DNA of 40,795 nucleotides, taken from the NCBI RefSeq assembly GCF_900491935.1, contig NZ_UEXK01000004.1, positions 1,695,305 through 1,736,099 of the forward strand, in the 5' to 3' direction. This stretch comes from Klenkia terrae. Lineage in GTDB: Bacteria > Actinomycetota > Actinomycetes > Mycobacteriales > Geodermatophilaceae. Of this stretch, positions 1-7,655 are shown piece by piece. Position 1 is the first letter of the stretch; each line of letters opens with the position of its first letter. The position numbers and the translations under genes are program-made. The notes beneath the pieces are model-generated. The model was not told where the DNA came from and searched no databases. It was given only the letters and a program-made list of their open reading frames with translations.

Positions 1-266
1 GGCTGCTGCCCCCGCCGCCGGCCACCGCGCCCGCCCCCAAGCGCCGCGGGGGCAGCAGCCTGGGCCGGACGCTGGCCGGGGTCCTGCTGGTCACCCTCAC
101 CGTCGTCCTGGTGCTCTTCGTCGTCTTCAACACCCAGACCGTGCGCGTCTCGCTGGTGTTCGGCGTCGTGGACCTGCCGCTGGTCATCGCCCTGCTGGCC
201 GCCGCCGTCCTGGGCGCCCTGATCGTCGCGCTGCTCTCGATCCGCGCCCGCCGCCGCGACCGCTGA
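1..266 (+). CDS. LapA-domain (DUF1049) membrane protein, C-terminal part
   Basis: The reading frame is open from base 3 to the TGA at 264-266, and the 5' end lies outside the window. The visible 87 residues start with a Pro/Ala-rich cytoplasmic segment and a basic patch (KRRGG). Two hydrophobic helices follow, separated by a short loop with the motif FNTQTVRVSLVFG, and the protein ends in RARRRDR. This two-helix pattern with an N-[TQ]-x-x-V-x-[VF] loop is that of the LapA / DUF1049 family (lipopolysaccharide assembly protein A domain). In actinobacteria these are small membrane proteins of unknown function with a Pro-rich N-terminus, since no LPS is made. Family assignment rests on pattern only. 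No neighbour upstream can be seen, and no terminator separates it clearly from the fadE5 promoter. Confidence 0.7.
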   Translation, partial: LLPPPPATAPAPKRRGGSSLGRTLAGVLLVTLTVVLVLFVVFNTQTVRVSLVFGVVDLPLVIALLAAAVLGALIVALLSIRARRRDR

Positions 267-285
267 CCCCTCGGGGCGAGCCGGC

Positions 286-323
286 TCGACACTTGTTACC
301 GGCGGGGAATAGGGTTTGTTACC
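286..323 (+). promoter_or_regulatory. Putative fadE5 promoter with repeated TTGTTACC
   Basis: TCGACA (286-291) is followed after 18 bases by TAGGGT (310-315), a fair sigma-A-type promoter that would start RNA near 322, about 50 bases before fadE5. The 8-mer TTGTTACC occurs twice, at 293-300 within the spacer and at 316-323 over the start point, 23 bases apart. Direct repeats in these positions suit a repressor. Which protein binds is unknown. Confidence 0.45.
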
Positions 324-372
324 CCCGGGGACGAACGGCCCGGCGGGAGCCCGACGCGCCGGGAGCAGCCAG

Positions 373-2217
373 ATGGGCCACTACACCGCCAACTTGCGGG
401 ACCTCGAGTTCAACCTCTTCGAGTTCCAGTCCACCAAGGACCGCTTCGGCACCGGGCCGTTCGCCCAGATGGACGCCGCGACCGCCCGCGGGGTGCTCGA
501 CGAGGTCCGCCGACTGGCCGAGGGCCCGCTGGCCGAGAGCTTCGTGGACGCCGACCGCCACCCGCCGGTGTTCGACCCGGCCACCCACACGGTGACCATG
601 CCCGAGTCGTTCAAGAAGTCGATCAAGGCGATCGACGACGGCGAGTGGTTCCGCCTCGACCTGCCCGAGGAGCTCGGCGGGTTCGGTGCTCCCCCGAGCA
701 TGCGCTGGGCCGCCTACGAGATGATCCTGGGCGCCAACCCCGCCGTCTTCATGTACGGGTCGGGCCCGAGCTTCGCCTCCGTGCTGCACGGGTTGGGCAC
801 CCCGGAGCAGCAGAAGCTCGCCGAGCTGATGATCGAGCGGCACTGGGGCGCCACGATGGTGCTCACCGAGCCCGACGCCGGCTCCGACGTCGGCGCCGGC
901 CGCAGCCGCGCGGTGCGCCAGGACGACGGCACCTGGCACATCCACGGCGTGAAGCGGTTCATCAGCTCCGCCGAGCACGACATGGCCGAGAACATCGTGC
1001 ACCTGGTGCTGGCCCGGCCCGAGGGCCACGGCCCGGGCACCAAGGGGCTGTCGCTGTTCGTCGTCCCCAAGTTCCACGTGGACGTGGAGACCGGCGAGCT
1101 GGGCGAGCGCAACGGCGCCTACGTGACGGGCGTGGAGAAGAAGATGGGCCTCAAGGTCTCCACCACCTGCGAGCTCACCTTCGGCGACGGCCCGGTGCCC
1201 GCGGTCGGGACGCTGGTCGGCGAGGTGCACGACGGCATCGCGCAGATGTTCCAGATCATCGAGTACGCCCGGATGTTCGTCGGCACGAAGGCGATCGCCA
1301 CGCTGTCGGCCGGCTACCAGGTGGCGCTGGACTACGCGAAGTCCCGGGTGCAGGGCGCGGACATGACCGCGACCAGCAAGGATGCCCCGCGGGTCACGAT
1401 CACCCACCACCCCGACGTCCGCCGCTCGCTGATGCTGCAGAAGGCGCACGCCGAGGGCATGCGGGCGCTGTACCTCTACACCGCCACCTTCCGCGACCAG
1501 GTGATGGAGGCCGAGGCGGCCGGCACCGCGGACAGCGACGAGGCGAAGCTCGCCGAGAAGCTCAACGACCTGCTGCTGCCGATCGTGAAGGGCTACGGCT
1601 CGGAGCGGGCGTCGGCGCTGCTGTCGGCCGAGTCGCTGCAGACCCTGGGCGGATCGGGCTTCCTGCAGGACTACCCCGTCGAGCAGTACGTGCGCGACGC
1701 CAAGATCGACACCCTCTACGAGGGCACCACGGCGATCCAGGGCCAGGACTTCTTCTTCCGCAAGATCGTCAAGGACGGCGGAGTGGCGATCGGCTGGCTG
1801 GCGTCGCAGATCCAGCAGACCCTGGACGCCGAGGCCGGCAACGGGCGGCTCAAGGAGGAGCGGGCGCTGCTGGCGACCGCGCTGGACGACGTCCAGGGCA
1901 TGCTGACCACGATGTTCGGCCACCTCGGCCAGGCCGCGCAGGACATGCGCAACGCCTACCTGGTCGGCCAGAACACCTCCCGCTTCCTGCTGGCCGCCGG
2001 CGACCTGGTCACCGCGTGGCTGCTGGTCCGGCAGTCCGAGGTGGCGCTGGCCGCGCTGGCCGGGGAGGTCTCCGAGCGGGACCGGCACTTCTACGAGGGC
2101 AAGGTCGCGGCCACCCGCTTCTTCTGCTCCCAGGTGCTCCCCAAGCTGACGGCGGAGCGGGCCATCGTGGACCGCACCGACAACTCCCTGATGGACGTCG
2201 ACGAAGCCGCCTTCTGA
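373..2217 (+). CDS. fadE5: Acyl-CoA dehydrogenase, FadE5 type
   Basis: This enzyme oxidises acyl-CoA to trans-2-enoyl-CoA with FAD in the first step of beta-oxidation. The 614 residues are typical of the long FadE5 branch (mycobacterial FadE5 is about 611). As recalled from that family, the N-terminus ([17 protein letters not shown]) and C-terminus (MDVDEAAF) match it closely. Inside are the FAD/substrate motif [14 protein letters not shown] and the region [36 protein letters not shown] carries the catalytic-base glutamate, about residue 450. An in-frame ATG at 316 exists, but ATG 373 follows GGGAG at a good distance and gives the family's own N-terminus, so it was preferred. The gene stands alone between its own promoter and a hairpin. 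In mycobacteria FadE5 acts on a broad range of acyl chains; the substrate here is not shown. Confidence 0.93.
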   Translation: MGHYTANLRDLEFNLFEFQSTKDRFGTGPFAQMDAATARGVLDEVRRLAEGPLAESFVDADRHPPVFDPATHTVTMPESFKKSIKAIDDGEWFRLDLPEELGGFGAPPSMRWAAYEMILGANPAVFMYGSGPSFASVLHGLGTPEQQKLAELMIERHWGATMVLTEPDAGSDVGAGRSRAVRQDDGTWHIHGVKRFISSAEHDMAENIVHLVLARPEGHGPGTKGLSLFVVPKFHVDVETGELGERNGAYVTGVEKKMGLKVSTTCELTFGDGPVPAVGTLVGEVHDGIAQMFQIIEYARMFVGTKAIATLSAGYQVALDYAKSRVQGADMTATSKDAPRVTITHHPDVRRSLMLQKAHAEGMRALYLYTATFRDQVMEAEAAGTADSDEAKLAEKLNDLLLPIVKGYGSERASALLSAESLQTLGGSGFLQDYPVEQYVRDAKIDTLYEGTTAIQGQDFFFRKIVKDGGVAIGWLASQIQQTLDAEAGNGRLKEERALLATALDDVQGMLTTMFGHLGQAAQDMRNAYLVGQNTSRFLLAAGDLVTAWLLVRQSEVALAALAGEVSERDRHFYEGKVAATRFFCSQVLPKLTAERAIVDRTDNSLMDVDEAAF

Positions 2218-2224
2218 CCCAGCT

Positions 2225-2274
2225 CGGCGTGGTTCCTGCTCATCCCGGCCGCAGGATGCCCAGGAACCACGCCG
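2225..2274. terminator. Hairpin terminator after fadE5
   Basis: A perfect 14-bp inverted repeat (2225-2238 against 2261-2274, core GGCGTGGTTCCTG) begins 8 bases after the fadE5 stop. Its 22-base loop contains a second small stem, CATCC (2241-2245) with GGATG (2254-2258). No T-run follows. Position and strength argue for a terminator of the T-less type common in actinobacteria. Confidence 0.75.
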
Positions 2275-2336
2275 TGCTCACCCCTCGCTCGCGCGGCGAT
2301 GGGTGAGCCGCGGCCGCGCGGGGCAGGGAGCGGGGC

Positions 2337-2495
2337 ATGAGCGACCCGATCACCAACCCGGCCGATGCCCCCTCCGACGACAACCTGGTCGACGGCCGCC
2401 CCGGCGACACCGTCCCCGGCAGCGACGACACCACGCTGACCACCGACGACGCCGCCCAGGACGACGACTCCGAGGCCCAGCCCGACAACTCCTGA
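2337..2495 (+). CDS. Small acidic, probably disordered protein (52 aa)
   Basis: ATG 2337 is preceded by AGGGAGCGGGGC, a good ribosome binding site, and the frame runs 52 codons to TGA 2493-2495. The product is very rich in Asp, Thr, Ser and Pro (MSDPITNPADAPSDDN... ending AQPDNS), with no hydrophobic stretch and hardly any basic residue. It should be an unfolded acidic peptide. I do not recognise a family and assign no function. It lies between the fadE5 hairpin and the converging response-regulator gene, whose stop is one base away (2497), with no terminator between them. It is below common gene-finder length limits. The clear ribosome binding site and G/C-rich third positions support it as real. 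Confidence 0.6.
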   Translation: MSDPITNPADAPSDDNLVDGRPGDTVPGSDDTTLTTDDAAQDDDSEAQPDNS

Positions 2496-2496
2496 G

Positions 2497-3102
2497 TCAG
2501 ATCCAGCCGTGGCGGCGGGCGGCGTCCACGGCGGCGTGCCGGTTGGCGGCGCCGAGCTTGCCGGCCGCCGACGACAGGTGGTTGCGCACCGTGCCCACCG
2601 ATAGGTGCACCTTGGCCGCGATCTCCTCGACCGTCGCCCCGCCGGCGGCGAGCTCGAGCACGTCGGCCTCGCGAGGGGTGAGCGGTGAGTCCCCGGCGCT
2701 GATCGCCTCGGCGGCCAGCTCGGGGTCCACGTAGCGCCCGCCGGTGTGCACGGTGCGCACCACCTGGGCGAGCACCGCGGCGTTCACCGTCTTGGGCAGG
2801 AACCCGCGCACGCCGGCCGACAGCGCCCGCTTCAGGTGCCCGGCCCGCCCGTGCCCGGTCACGATGACCACCCCGCAGCCTGGCAGTGCCTCGGCGAGGT
2901 CACCGGCCACCGAGATGCCGTCCCGGTCGGGCATCTGCAGGTCCAGCACCGCGACGTCGGGCCGGTGCGCCCGGGCCATCGCCAGCGCCTCCGCGCCCGA
3001 GGCCGCCTGGGCCACCACCTCGAGGTCGTCCTCCAGCCCGAGCAGGGCGGCCAGCGCCGTCCGGATGAGGTTCTCGTCGTCGGCCAGCAGCAGGCGGATC
3101 AC
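2497..3102 (-). CDS. LuxR/NarL-family response regulator
   Basis: This 201-residue protein is the output partner of the kinase encoded just upstream. Residues 1-120 form the receiver domain, with acidic residues in LLLADDE (about 8-10) and the phosphate-accepting Asp54 in VAVLDLQMPDRDG. GHGRA and the late KT in FLPKTV (conserved Lys) follow. Residues about 135-195 are the LuxR/GerE helix-turn-helix (LTPREADVLELAAGGATVEEIA...VRNHLSSAAGKLG). GTG 3102 was chosen because it follows GGAGGTGCCGGC and overlaps the kinase stop in a GTGA tetranucleotide. It is the last gene of the ABC-ABC-kinase-regulator operon and probably regulates that operon. The overall type resembles DesR/LiaR systems, but the stimulus is unknown. 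Confidence 0.92.
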   Translation of the reverse strand: MIRLLLADDENLIRTALAALLGLEDDLEVVAQAASGAEALAMARAHRPDVAVLDLQMPDRDGISVAGDLAEALPGCGVVIVTGHGRAGHLKRALSAGVRGFLPKTVNAAVLAQVVRTVHTGGRYVDPELAAEAISAGDSPLTPREADVLELAAGGATVEEIAAKVHLSVGTVRNHLSSAAGKLGAANRHAAVDAARRHGWI

Positions 3103-4325
3103 GCCGGCACCTCCGCGACCAGCACGAAGTCGGCGCCGACCCGCTGCGCCGAGAGGCGCCCGCCGGCGGCGGCCAGCCGCTCGGACAGGCCCGTGAGCCC
3201 CGAGCCCCATGCCCCGACGTCGCCGGTGGCGGTGTTGGTCACGGTCAACGACACGTCCGGGCCCGACTCCACGACCGCGATGGTGCACGACCCGCCGGAC
3301 CCGTGCCGCAGCACGTTGGTCACCGCCTCGCGCACGACCCAGCCCAGCACCACTTGCGCCTGCTCGGTCAGGTCGGCGTCCTCGCCCTGCACCACGCAGT
3401 CGATGCCGGCCGCGCGCAGCACCGAGCGCGCACCGGCGAGCTCGGAGCCCAGGTCGACCGCCCGGTAGCCGCGCACCACCTCGCGGACCTCGGCCAGCGA
3501 CGACCCGGCCAGCGCGCCGATCGCGGCCACCTCGTCGGCGGCCTCGGGCCGGCCGCGGCGCACCAGCTGCTCGGCGAGCTGGGACTTCACCGCGATCGCC
3601 GACAGGTTGCGGCCCATCACGTCGTGCAGGTCGCGGGCGAACCGCAGCCGCTCCTCGGCGACGGCCAGCTGGGCCTGCACCCCGCGCGCCCGCTCCTGCT
3701 CCCGGACGACGTCCAGCAGCCAGACGCTGAACCGGAACGCCCCGACGAACCCGACGAGCGCCACGACGATCGACAGCCCCACGATCACGGCCCCCAGGAG
3801 CGGGACGCCGCGCGCCGCCCCGACCGCGGCCGACAGCACGCCGGCGACGAGCGACCCGCCGACCAGGGGCCGGTAGGGCACGGTGACCGACAGCGCGACC
3901 AGCACACCCGCGGCGACCAGCCCGACGAACCACGGCCCCGCCGGCGACGGCACCCCGTCGGCGTCCCGGGCGGCGGTGACCTGCAGGCCGAGCCCGACCG
4001 TGGTCGCCCCGGCCACCAGCGCGACCACCAGTGCCGGACGCGGGACGACGGCCCGCCGGAACCCGGTCTCGGCCACCACGATGCACGCCCCGGTGGTGAC
4101 CAGGGCGGCCACGGCGAGGGCGAGGTCCCAGACGACACCCCGGCCCCGGTAGGCCGACACCGTGGCCAGCAGCAGCACGAAGGGCAGCCCGACCAGCGTG
4201 ACGTGGAACGACCAGCGGGTGTAGATCTCGATCCGGTCGGTGTCCGACCGGCTGCTCCACCAACGCGTCAGGCCCGGCACGGCAGCCATGCTGCCGTGCC
4301 GGGCCGGGGTGGCGCGCACGGTCAC
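3099..4325 (-). CDS. Sensor histidine kinase, HisKA_3 (NarL/DesK type)
   Basis: This membrane sensor kinase autophosphorylates on His and passes the phosphate to the regulator encoded next to it. From the N-terminus there are about five to six hydrophobic helices with no large outside domain, then a short coiled coil. The HisKA_3 box RFARDLHDVMGRNLSAIAVKSQLA follows, with the phospho-His at residue 222 counted from the internal ATG. Last is an HATPase domain (VVREAVTNVLRHG for the N box, WGSGLTGLSERL for the G box). Two starts are possible. GTG 4325 overlaps the permease stop as GTGA, like the kinase/regulator junction, and gives 408 residues. ATG 4289 gives 396 residues but lies in the loop of a perfect 15-bp hairpin. 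Neither has a clear ribosome binding site, and I give the coupled GTG. Lack of a sensor domain suggests it detects a membrane state or the neighbouring transporter. Confidence 0.85.
   Translation of the reverse strand: MTVRATPARHGSMAAVPGLTRWWSSRSDTDRIEIYTRWSFHVTLVGLPFVLLLATVSAYRGRGVVWDLALAVAALVTTGACIVVAETGFRRAVVPRPALVVALVAGATTVGLGLQVTAARDADGVPSPAGPWFVGLVAAGVLVALSVTVPYRPLVGGSLVAGVLSAAVGAARGVPLLGAVIVGLSIVVALVGFVGAFRFSVWLLDVVREQERARGVQAQLAVAEERLRFARDLHDVMGRNLSAIAVKSQLAEQLVRRGRPEAADEVAAIGALAGSSLAEVREVVRGYRAVDLGSELAGARSVLRAAGIDCVVQGEDADLTEQAQVVLGWVVREAVTNVLRHGSGGSCTIAVVESGPDVSLTVTNTATGDVGAWGSGLTGLSERLAAAGGRLSAQRVGADFVLVAEVPA
4271..4305. promoter_or_regulatory. Perfect 15-bp hairpin at the kinase gene start
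   Basis: Bases 4271-4285 (GGCCCGGCACGGCAG) are the exact reverse complement of 4291-4305, with a 5-base loop. Read on the minus strand the loop is CATGG, so it holds the in-frame ATG of the kinase. It lies 17 bases after the permease stop, inside the operon. It may act as an attenuator, an RNA-stability element or a translation switch. Confidence 0.6.
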
Positions 4326-5134
4326 CGGCGCGGCGCCCAGCGGAACCCGCGGCGGGCCAGCACCGCGGCCACCACGATCCAGGCCACGAGGACGCCTGCC
4401 GGGAAGACCGCCCAGGTCCAGACGGACACGTCGCCGATCGGCTCGCCCTCCCAGGTGGTGCCGGAGAAGCCCAGGTGCAGCAGGTCCACGACCGGGGTCA
4501 CCGGGAGGAACCGGGCGATGCCCGACAGCCACTCGGGCAGGGTCGACAGCGGGAAGAACATGCCCGACAAGGCGCTGGAGACCAGGACGATCGGCAGCGT
4601 GGTGATCTGCGCGGACTCCGCGGTGCGGGTGAAGCCGGTGCTCGCGATCGCCAACAGGACCATCAGCACGAGCCCGGCCAGGACGCCGACGACCACCAGC
4701 AGCGGCTGCACCGGGGCCGACCACTCGCCCAGCGCGACGACGCCGGCGGTGACCACGACCAGCTGGCCGACGGTGACCAGCAGGGTGGGGACGGCGGTCG
4801 CGGCGAGCACCTCGCCGTCGGAGAGCTCCCCGGTGCGCATCCGCTGCAGCACCAGGTCCTCCCGGCGGGCCACGTAGGTGGTGACCAGGTTGTAGTAGGT
4901 CAGGTAGACCAGGCTGATCACCACGGCGGCGGTCAGCAGCGTGGGGCCGAGGCCGACCTCTCCGCCGCCGATCCCCAGCGCGGGCACCGCCGCGACCAGC
5001 AGCAGCGGCATGAGCACGGAGTTGAAGACGGCGGTGCGGTTGCGGACGAGCAGGCGGGCCTCGGCGCCGGCGGCGGCGCGCAGCCGGGCCGGGCGGGACG
5101 GTCCGGTGGGTCGGGTGGCGGTGGTCGTGGTCAT
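4322..5134 (-). CDS. ABC-2 type transporter permease
   Basis: This 270-residue membrane subunit pairs with the ATPase encoded just upstream to make an ABC-2 exporter. After a short Thr/Arg-rich N-terminus it shows about six hydrophobic segments. These include MPLLLVAAVPALGIGG, the TLLTAAVVISLVYLTYYNLV region, the VVVTAGVVALGEW region, LPIVLVSSALSGMFFPLSTLPEWL (typical ABC-2 motif ahead of the last helix pair) and WAVFPAGVLVAWIVVAAVLA. ATG 5134 follows AGGAGAGGACCGAC, a strong ribosome binding site. A GTG at 5182 overlapping the ATPase stop would add 16 residues and is less likely. The substrate cannot be read from sequence; such ATPase-permease-kinase-regulator sets often export antimicrobial or lipid-like compounds. 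Confidence 0.88.
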   Translation of the reverse strand: MTTTTATRPTGPSRPARLRAAAGAEARLLVRNRTAVFNSVLMPLLLVAAVPALGIGGGEVGLGPTLLTAAVVISLVYLTYYNLVTTYVARREDLVLQRMRTGELSDGEVLAATAVPTLLVTVGQLVVVTAGVVALGEWSAPVQPLLVVVGVLAGLVLMVLLAIASTGFTRTAESAQITTLPIVLVSSALSGMFFPLSTLPEWLSGIARFLPVTPVVDLLHLGFSGTTWEGEPIGDVSVWTWAVFPAGVLVAWIVVAAVLARRGFRWAPRR

Positions 5135-5178
5135 GTCGGTCCTCTCCTGGGTGGTGGGGCGGGTGGTCGGTGCGGCGC

Positions 5179-6117
5179 TCACGCGGCCTCCCCGACCCGG
5201 CCCTCGGCGACGGCCAGGAACGCCTGCTCCAGCGACGCGGCGGTGGCCTGCAGGTACCGCAGCACCACGCCGTGCTCGGCGGCCCAGGCCAGCAGCTCGG
5301 CCAGCACCGGCTGCAGCGCCCGGGTGTGCCACTCGTACCGGGGACCGGTGGACACGACCTGGACGGCGGTCGGCACCGGTGGCTGCGGGGTGCCCGCGTC
5401 GAGGGTGAAGCGGACGACGGCCGGCTGGGTCTCGGCGATCTCCTCCTGGGTGCCCGAGAGCACGATCCGGCCGGCCTTGAGGATGGCGACCCGGTCGGCC
5501 AGCTCCTCGGCCTCCTCCAGGTGGTGGGTGGTCAGCACCACGGCGGCCCCGCCGTCCACCATGTCCTGGACCAGCCGCCACACCTGCCGGCGGCTCTCCG
5601 GGTCCAACCCGGTGGTCGGCTCGTCGAGGACGACCACGTCGGGGCGGCCCAGCACGGCCAGCGCGAGGTCCAGGCGACGGCGCTCGCCGCCGGACAGGCT
5701 GCGCACCCGGACGTCGGCCCGGCCGGTCAGCCCGACCTGGGCGATGGCCTCGTCGGCGTCCCGCGGGGCGGACAGCGTGCCGGCCCAGCTGCGCACGGTC
5801 TCGGCGACGGTGAGGTCGCCGGGCAGCCCCGAGCTCTGCAGCAGCATGCCCATCCGGGAGCGGACGGCGGTGCGGTCGCGCACCGGGTCGGCGCCGTGGA
5901 TCCGGACGCTGCCGCCGCCGGGCGCCGCCAGGCCCTCCAGCACCTCCAGCGCGGAGGTCTTGCCGGCGCCGTTGACGCCGAGCAGGGCGAACACCTCCCC
6001 GGGCCGGACCTCGAAGGGGATGCCGCGGACGGCCTCGAAGTCGCCGTAGCTGCGGCGCAGGTCGGTGACCTCGATCGCGGGGACCGCGGTCGAGGGTGCT
6101 GCGGCGGTGGTCTGCAT
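5179..6117 (-). CDS. ABC transporter ATP-binding protein
   Basis: This is the ATPase subunit of the ABC-2 exporter, 312 residues. The nucleotide-binding domain covers about residues 15-225. Walker A is GVNGAGKT (47-54), the Q-loop lies in MLLQSSGLPGDLTV, the signature LSGGE is at 141-145, Walker B VVVLDE is at 161-166 followed by PTTGLDP, and the H-loop is in LTTHHLEEAEELADR. The last 85 residues form the extra C-terminal domain common in DrrA/NodI-like exporters. ATG 6117 follows GGAGGACGACG. It is the first gene of the operon, and the permease starts 44 bases after its stop. Confidence 0.93.
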   Translation of the reverse strand: MQTTAAAPSTAVPAIEVTDLRRSYGDFEAVRGIPFEVRPGEVFALLGVNGAGKTSALEVLEGLAAPGGGSVRIHGADPVRDRTAVRSRMGMLLQSSGLPGDLTVAETVRSWAGTLSAPRDADEAIAQVGLTGRADVRVRSLSGGERRRLDLALAVLGRPDVVVLDEPTTGLDPESRRQVWRLVQDMVDGGAAVVLTTHHLEEAEELADRVAILKAGRIVLSGTQEEIAETQPAVVRFTLDAGTPQPPVPTAVQVVSTGPRYEWHTRALQPVLAELLAWAAEHGVVLRYLQATAASLEQAFLAVAEGRVGEAA

Positions 6118-6234
6118 CGTCGTCCTCCAGGGGCTCGATCGGTCACCCCTGACGTTGCCCGCCGTCCCGCCCCCGGGCAGGTGCCGTCCCTCACGACCTG
6201 CGGCGGCTCCTGCACGGTCGACCCATGACGAACC
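6118..6234 (-). promoter_or_regulatory. Leader of the ABC/two-component operon
   Basis: This 117-base gap separates the MFS gene from the ATPase gene, both on the minus strand. It contains a short palindrome GTCA-CCCC-TGAC (6142-6153), 25 bases before the ATPase start, a TGCCC/GGGCA hairpin (6156-6160 with 6175-6179) and a repeated GCCGTCCC (6161-6168 and 6183-6190). The palindrome could be the site for the LuxR-type regulator, but no -10/-35 pair is convincing. Confidence 0.25.
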
Positions 6235-7566
6235 TCATGCCCGGACGCGGTCGGTGTCCGCGGCGCGGAGGCGACCGCGCAGCGCGAGCACCGTCAGGCC
6301 GGCGACCAGCATCATCACGCCGACCACCCAGAGCCCGGCCCGGGAGTTGCCGGTGGCGTCGAGCAGGAAGCCGGTGATGTAGGGCGCCCCGAAGCCCGAG
6401 CTGTTGCCCAGCGTGTTCACCAGTGCGATCCCGGCGGCCGCGCCGGCGCCGGCCAGGAAGGTCGAGGGCAGGTACCAGAAGACCGGCAGCGCGCAGAAGA
6501 CGCCGACCGCGGTCACGGTGATCACCGCCATCGTGGCCAGCGGGGACTCCATGTACAGCGCGACCGGGATGCTCACCGCGCCCAGCAGGGCGGGCAGCGC
6601 GACGTGCCAGACCCGCTCACCGGTGCGGTCCGAGTGCCGGGACCAGAACACCATCGCCACCGCGCCGACGGCGAACGGGACGGCGACGATCAGCCCGTTC
6701 TCCAGGATCGAGAACTCGGTGTCGAAGGACTCGGCGAACCCGGCGACGATGGTCGGCAGGAAGAAGCTCAGCGCGTAGAGGCCGTAGGTGACGCCGAAGT
6801 AGACCAGGCCCAGCGCCCACACCCGGGGGTCCCGCAGCGAGTCCCGGACCCGGTGCTTGCCCGACGCCTGCGTCGCCTGCTGCTCGGCGGCCATGGTGTC
6901 GTCGAGCCACCGCCGCTCGTCGGCGGCCAGCCAGTCGGCGTCCTTCGGCCGGTCGGTCAGGTAGAACCACGCCGCGACGCCCAGCACGACGGCGGGCAGG
7001 CCGAGGACCAGGAACATGATCCGCCAGCCGGCCAGGCCGAAGAGGCCGTCCCAGTACTGCAGGATCGCCCCCGCGACCGGCGCACCCAGGGCGCTGGAGG
7101 CCGGCAGCGCGATCATGAACAGCCCGGTCAGCCGCACCCGCACCGAGCGCGGGACCCAGAACGTCAGGTACAGCATGATCCCGGGGAAGAACCCGGCCTC
7201 GGCGATGCCCAGCAGGACGCGGAACGCGTAGAGCATCGGGGCGTTCTGCACGAAGGCCATCGCGGCGGCGATCAGCCCCCACGTCACCAGGATGCGGGCG
7301 ATCCAGCGGCGGGCGCCGAACCGGTGCAGCGCGATGTTGCTGGGCACCTCGAAGAGCAGGTAGCCGATGAAGAACAGCCCGCTGGCCAGCCCGAACATCG
7401 TCTCGGTCAGCCCGAGGTCCGCGCTCATCGTGAGCTTGGCGAACCCGATGTTCGTGCGGTCGACGTAGTTGAGGAAGTAGGCGAGCCCCAGGAAGGGGAT
7501 CAGCCGGACGGCGACCTTGCGCACCACCCGGGCCTGCATCCCGGCGTCCGTGTCCTGCGTCGTCAC
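6235..7566 (-). CDS. MFS transporter, anion:cation symporter (ACS) type
   Basis: This 443-residue permease of the major facilitator superfamily shows twelve hydrophobic segments in two halves. The motif LNYVDRTNIGFA in the first helix region, FEVPSNIALHRFGARRWIARI after helix 2, and the long central loop with WYLTDRP-like WFYLTDRPKDADWL are hallmarks of the ACS branch (phthalate, hydroxyphenylacetate, tartrate and glucarate permeases). These usually import small organic anions by proton symport. An ATG 16 codons upstream (7614) was passed over because GTG 7566 sits 5 bases after AGGGGGTGGG. The gene is divergent from the phosphatase gene. No catabolic gene is adjacent, so the substrate cannot be guessed from context. 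Confidence 0.88.
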   Translation of the reverse strand: MTTQDTDAGMQARVVRKVAVRLIPFLGLAYFLNYVDRTNIGFAKLTMSADLGLTETMFGLASGLFFIGYLLFEVPSNIALHRFGARRWIARILVTWGLIAAAMAFVQNAPMLYAFRVLLGIAEAGFFPGIMLYLTFWVPRSVRVRLTGLFMIALPASSALGAPVAGAILQYWDGLFGLAGWRIMFLVLGLPAVVLGVAAWFYLTDRPKDADWLAADERRWLDDTMAAEQQATQASGKHRVRDSLRDPRVWALGLVYFGVTYGLYALSFFLPTIVAGFAESFDTEFSILENGLIVAVPFAVGAVAMVFWSRHSDRTGERVWHVALPALLGAVSIPVALYMESPLATMAVITVTAVGVFCALPVFWYLPSTFLAGAGAAAGIALVNTLGNSSGFGAPYITGFLLDATGNSRAGLWVVGVMMLVAGLTVLALRGRLRAADTDRVRA

Positions 7567-7612
7567 CGACCCACCCCCTGCGACCGCGGCCACCTCGTCG
7601 TGGCCGGGACCC

Positions 7613-7649
7613 ACCCTAGGAGTCCGGCGGCGCGGCGGCTGACTAGGTT
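7613..7649. promoter_or_regulatory. Divergent -10 boxes for the MFS and phosphatase genes
   Basis: On the minus strand TAGGGT (7618-7613) would give the MFS gene a leader of about 40 bases that includes its ribosome binding site. On the plus strand TAGGTT (7644-7649) lies 6 bases before ATG 7656, so the phosphatase messenger should begin at or next to its start codon (leaderless). No clear -35 boxes are visible. Confidence 0.45.
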
Positions 7650-7655
7650 CGGGGC

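Noticed and set aside
319-2088. Long open frame on the minus strand across fadE5 (589 codons)
   Set aside because: It is the antisense shadow of a well-recognised gene. The product is a low-complexity string of Arg, Gly, Leu and His with no family motifs.
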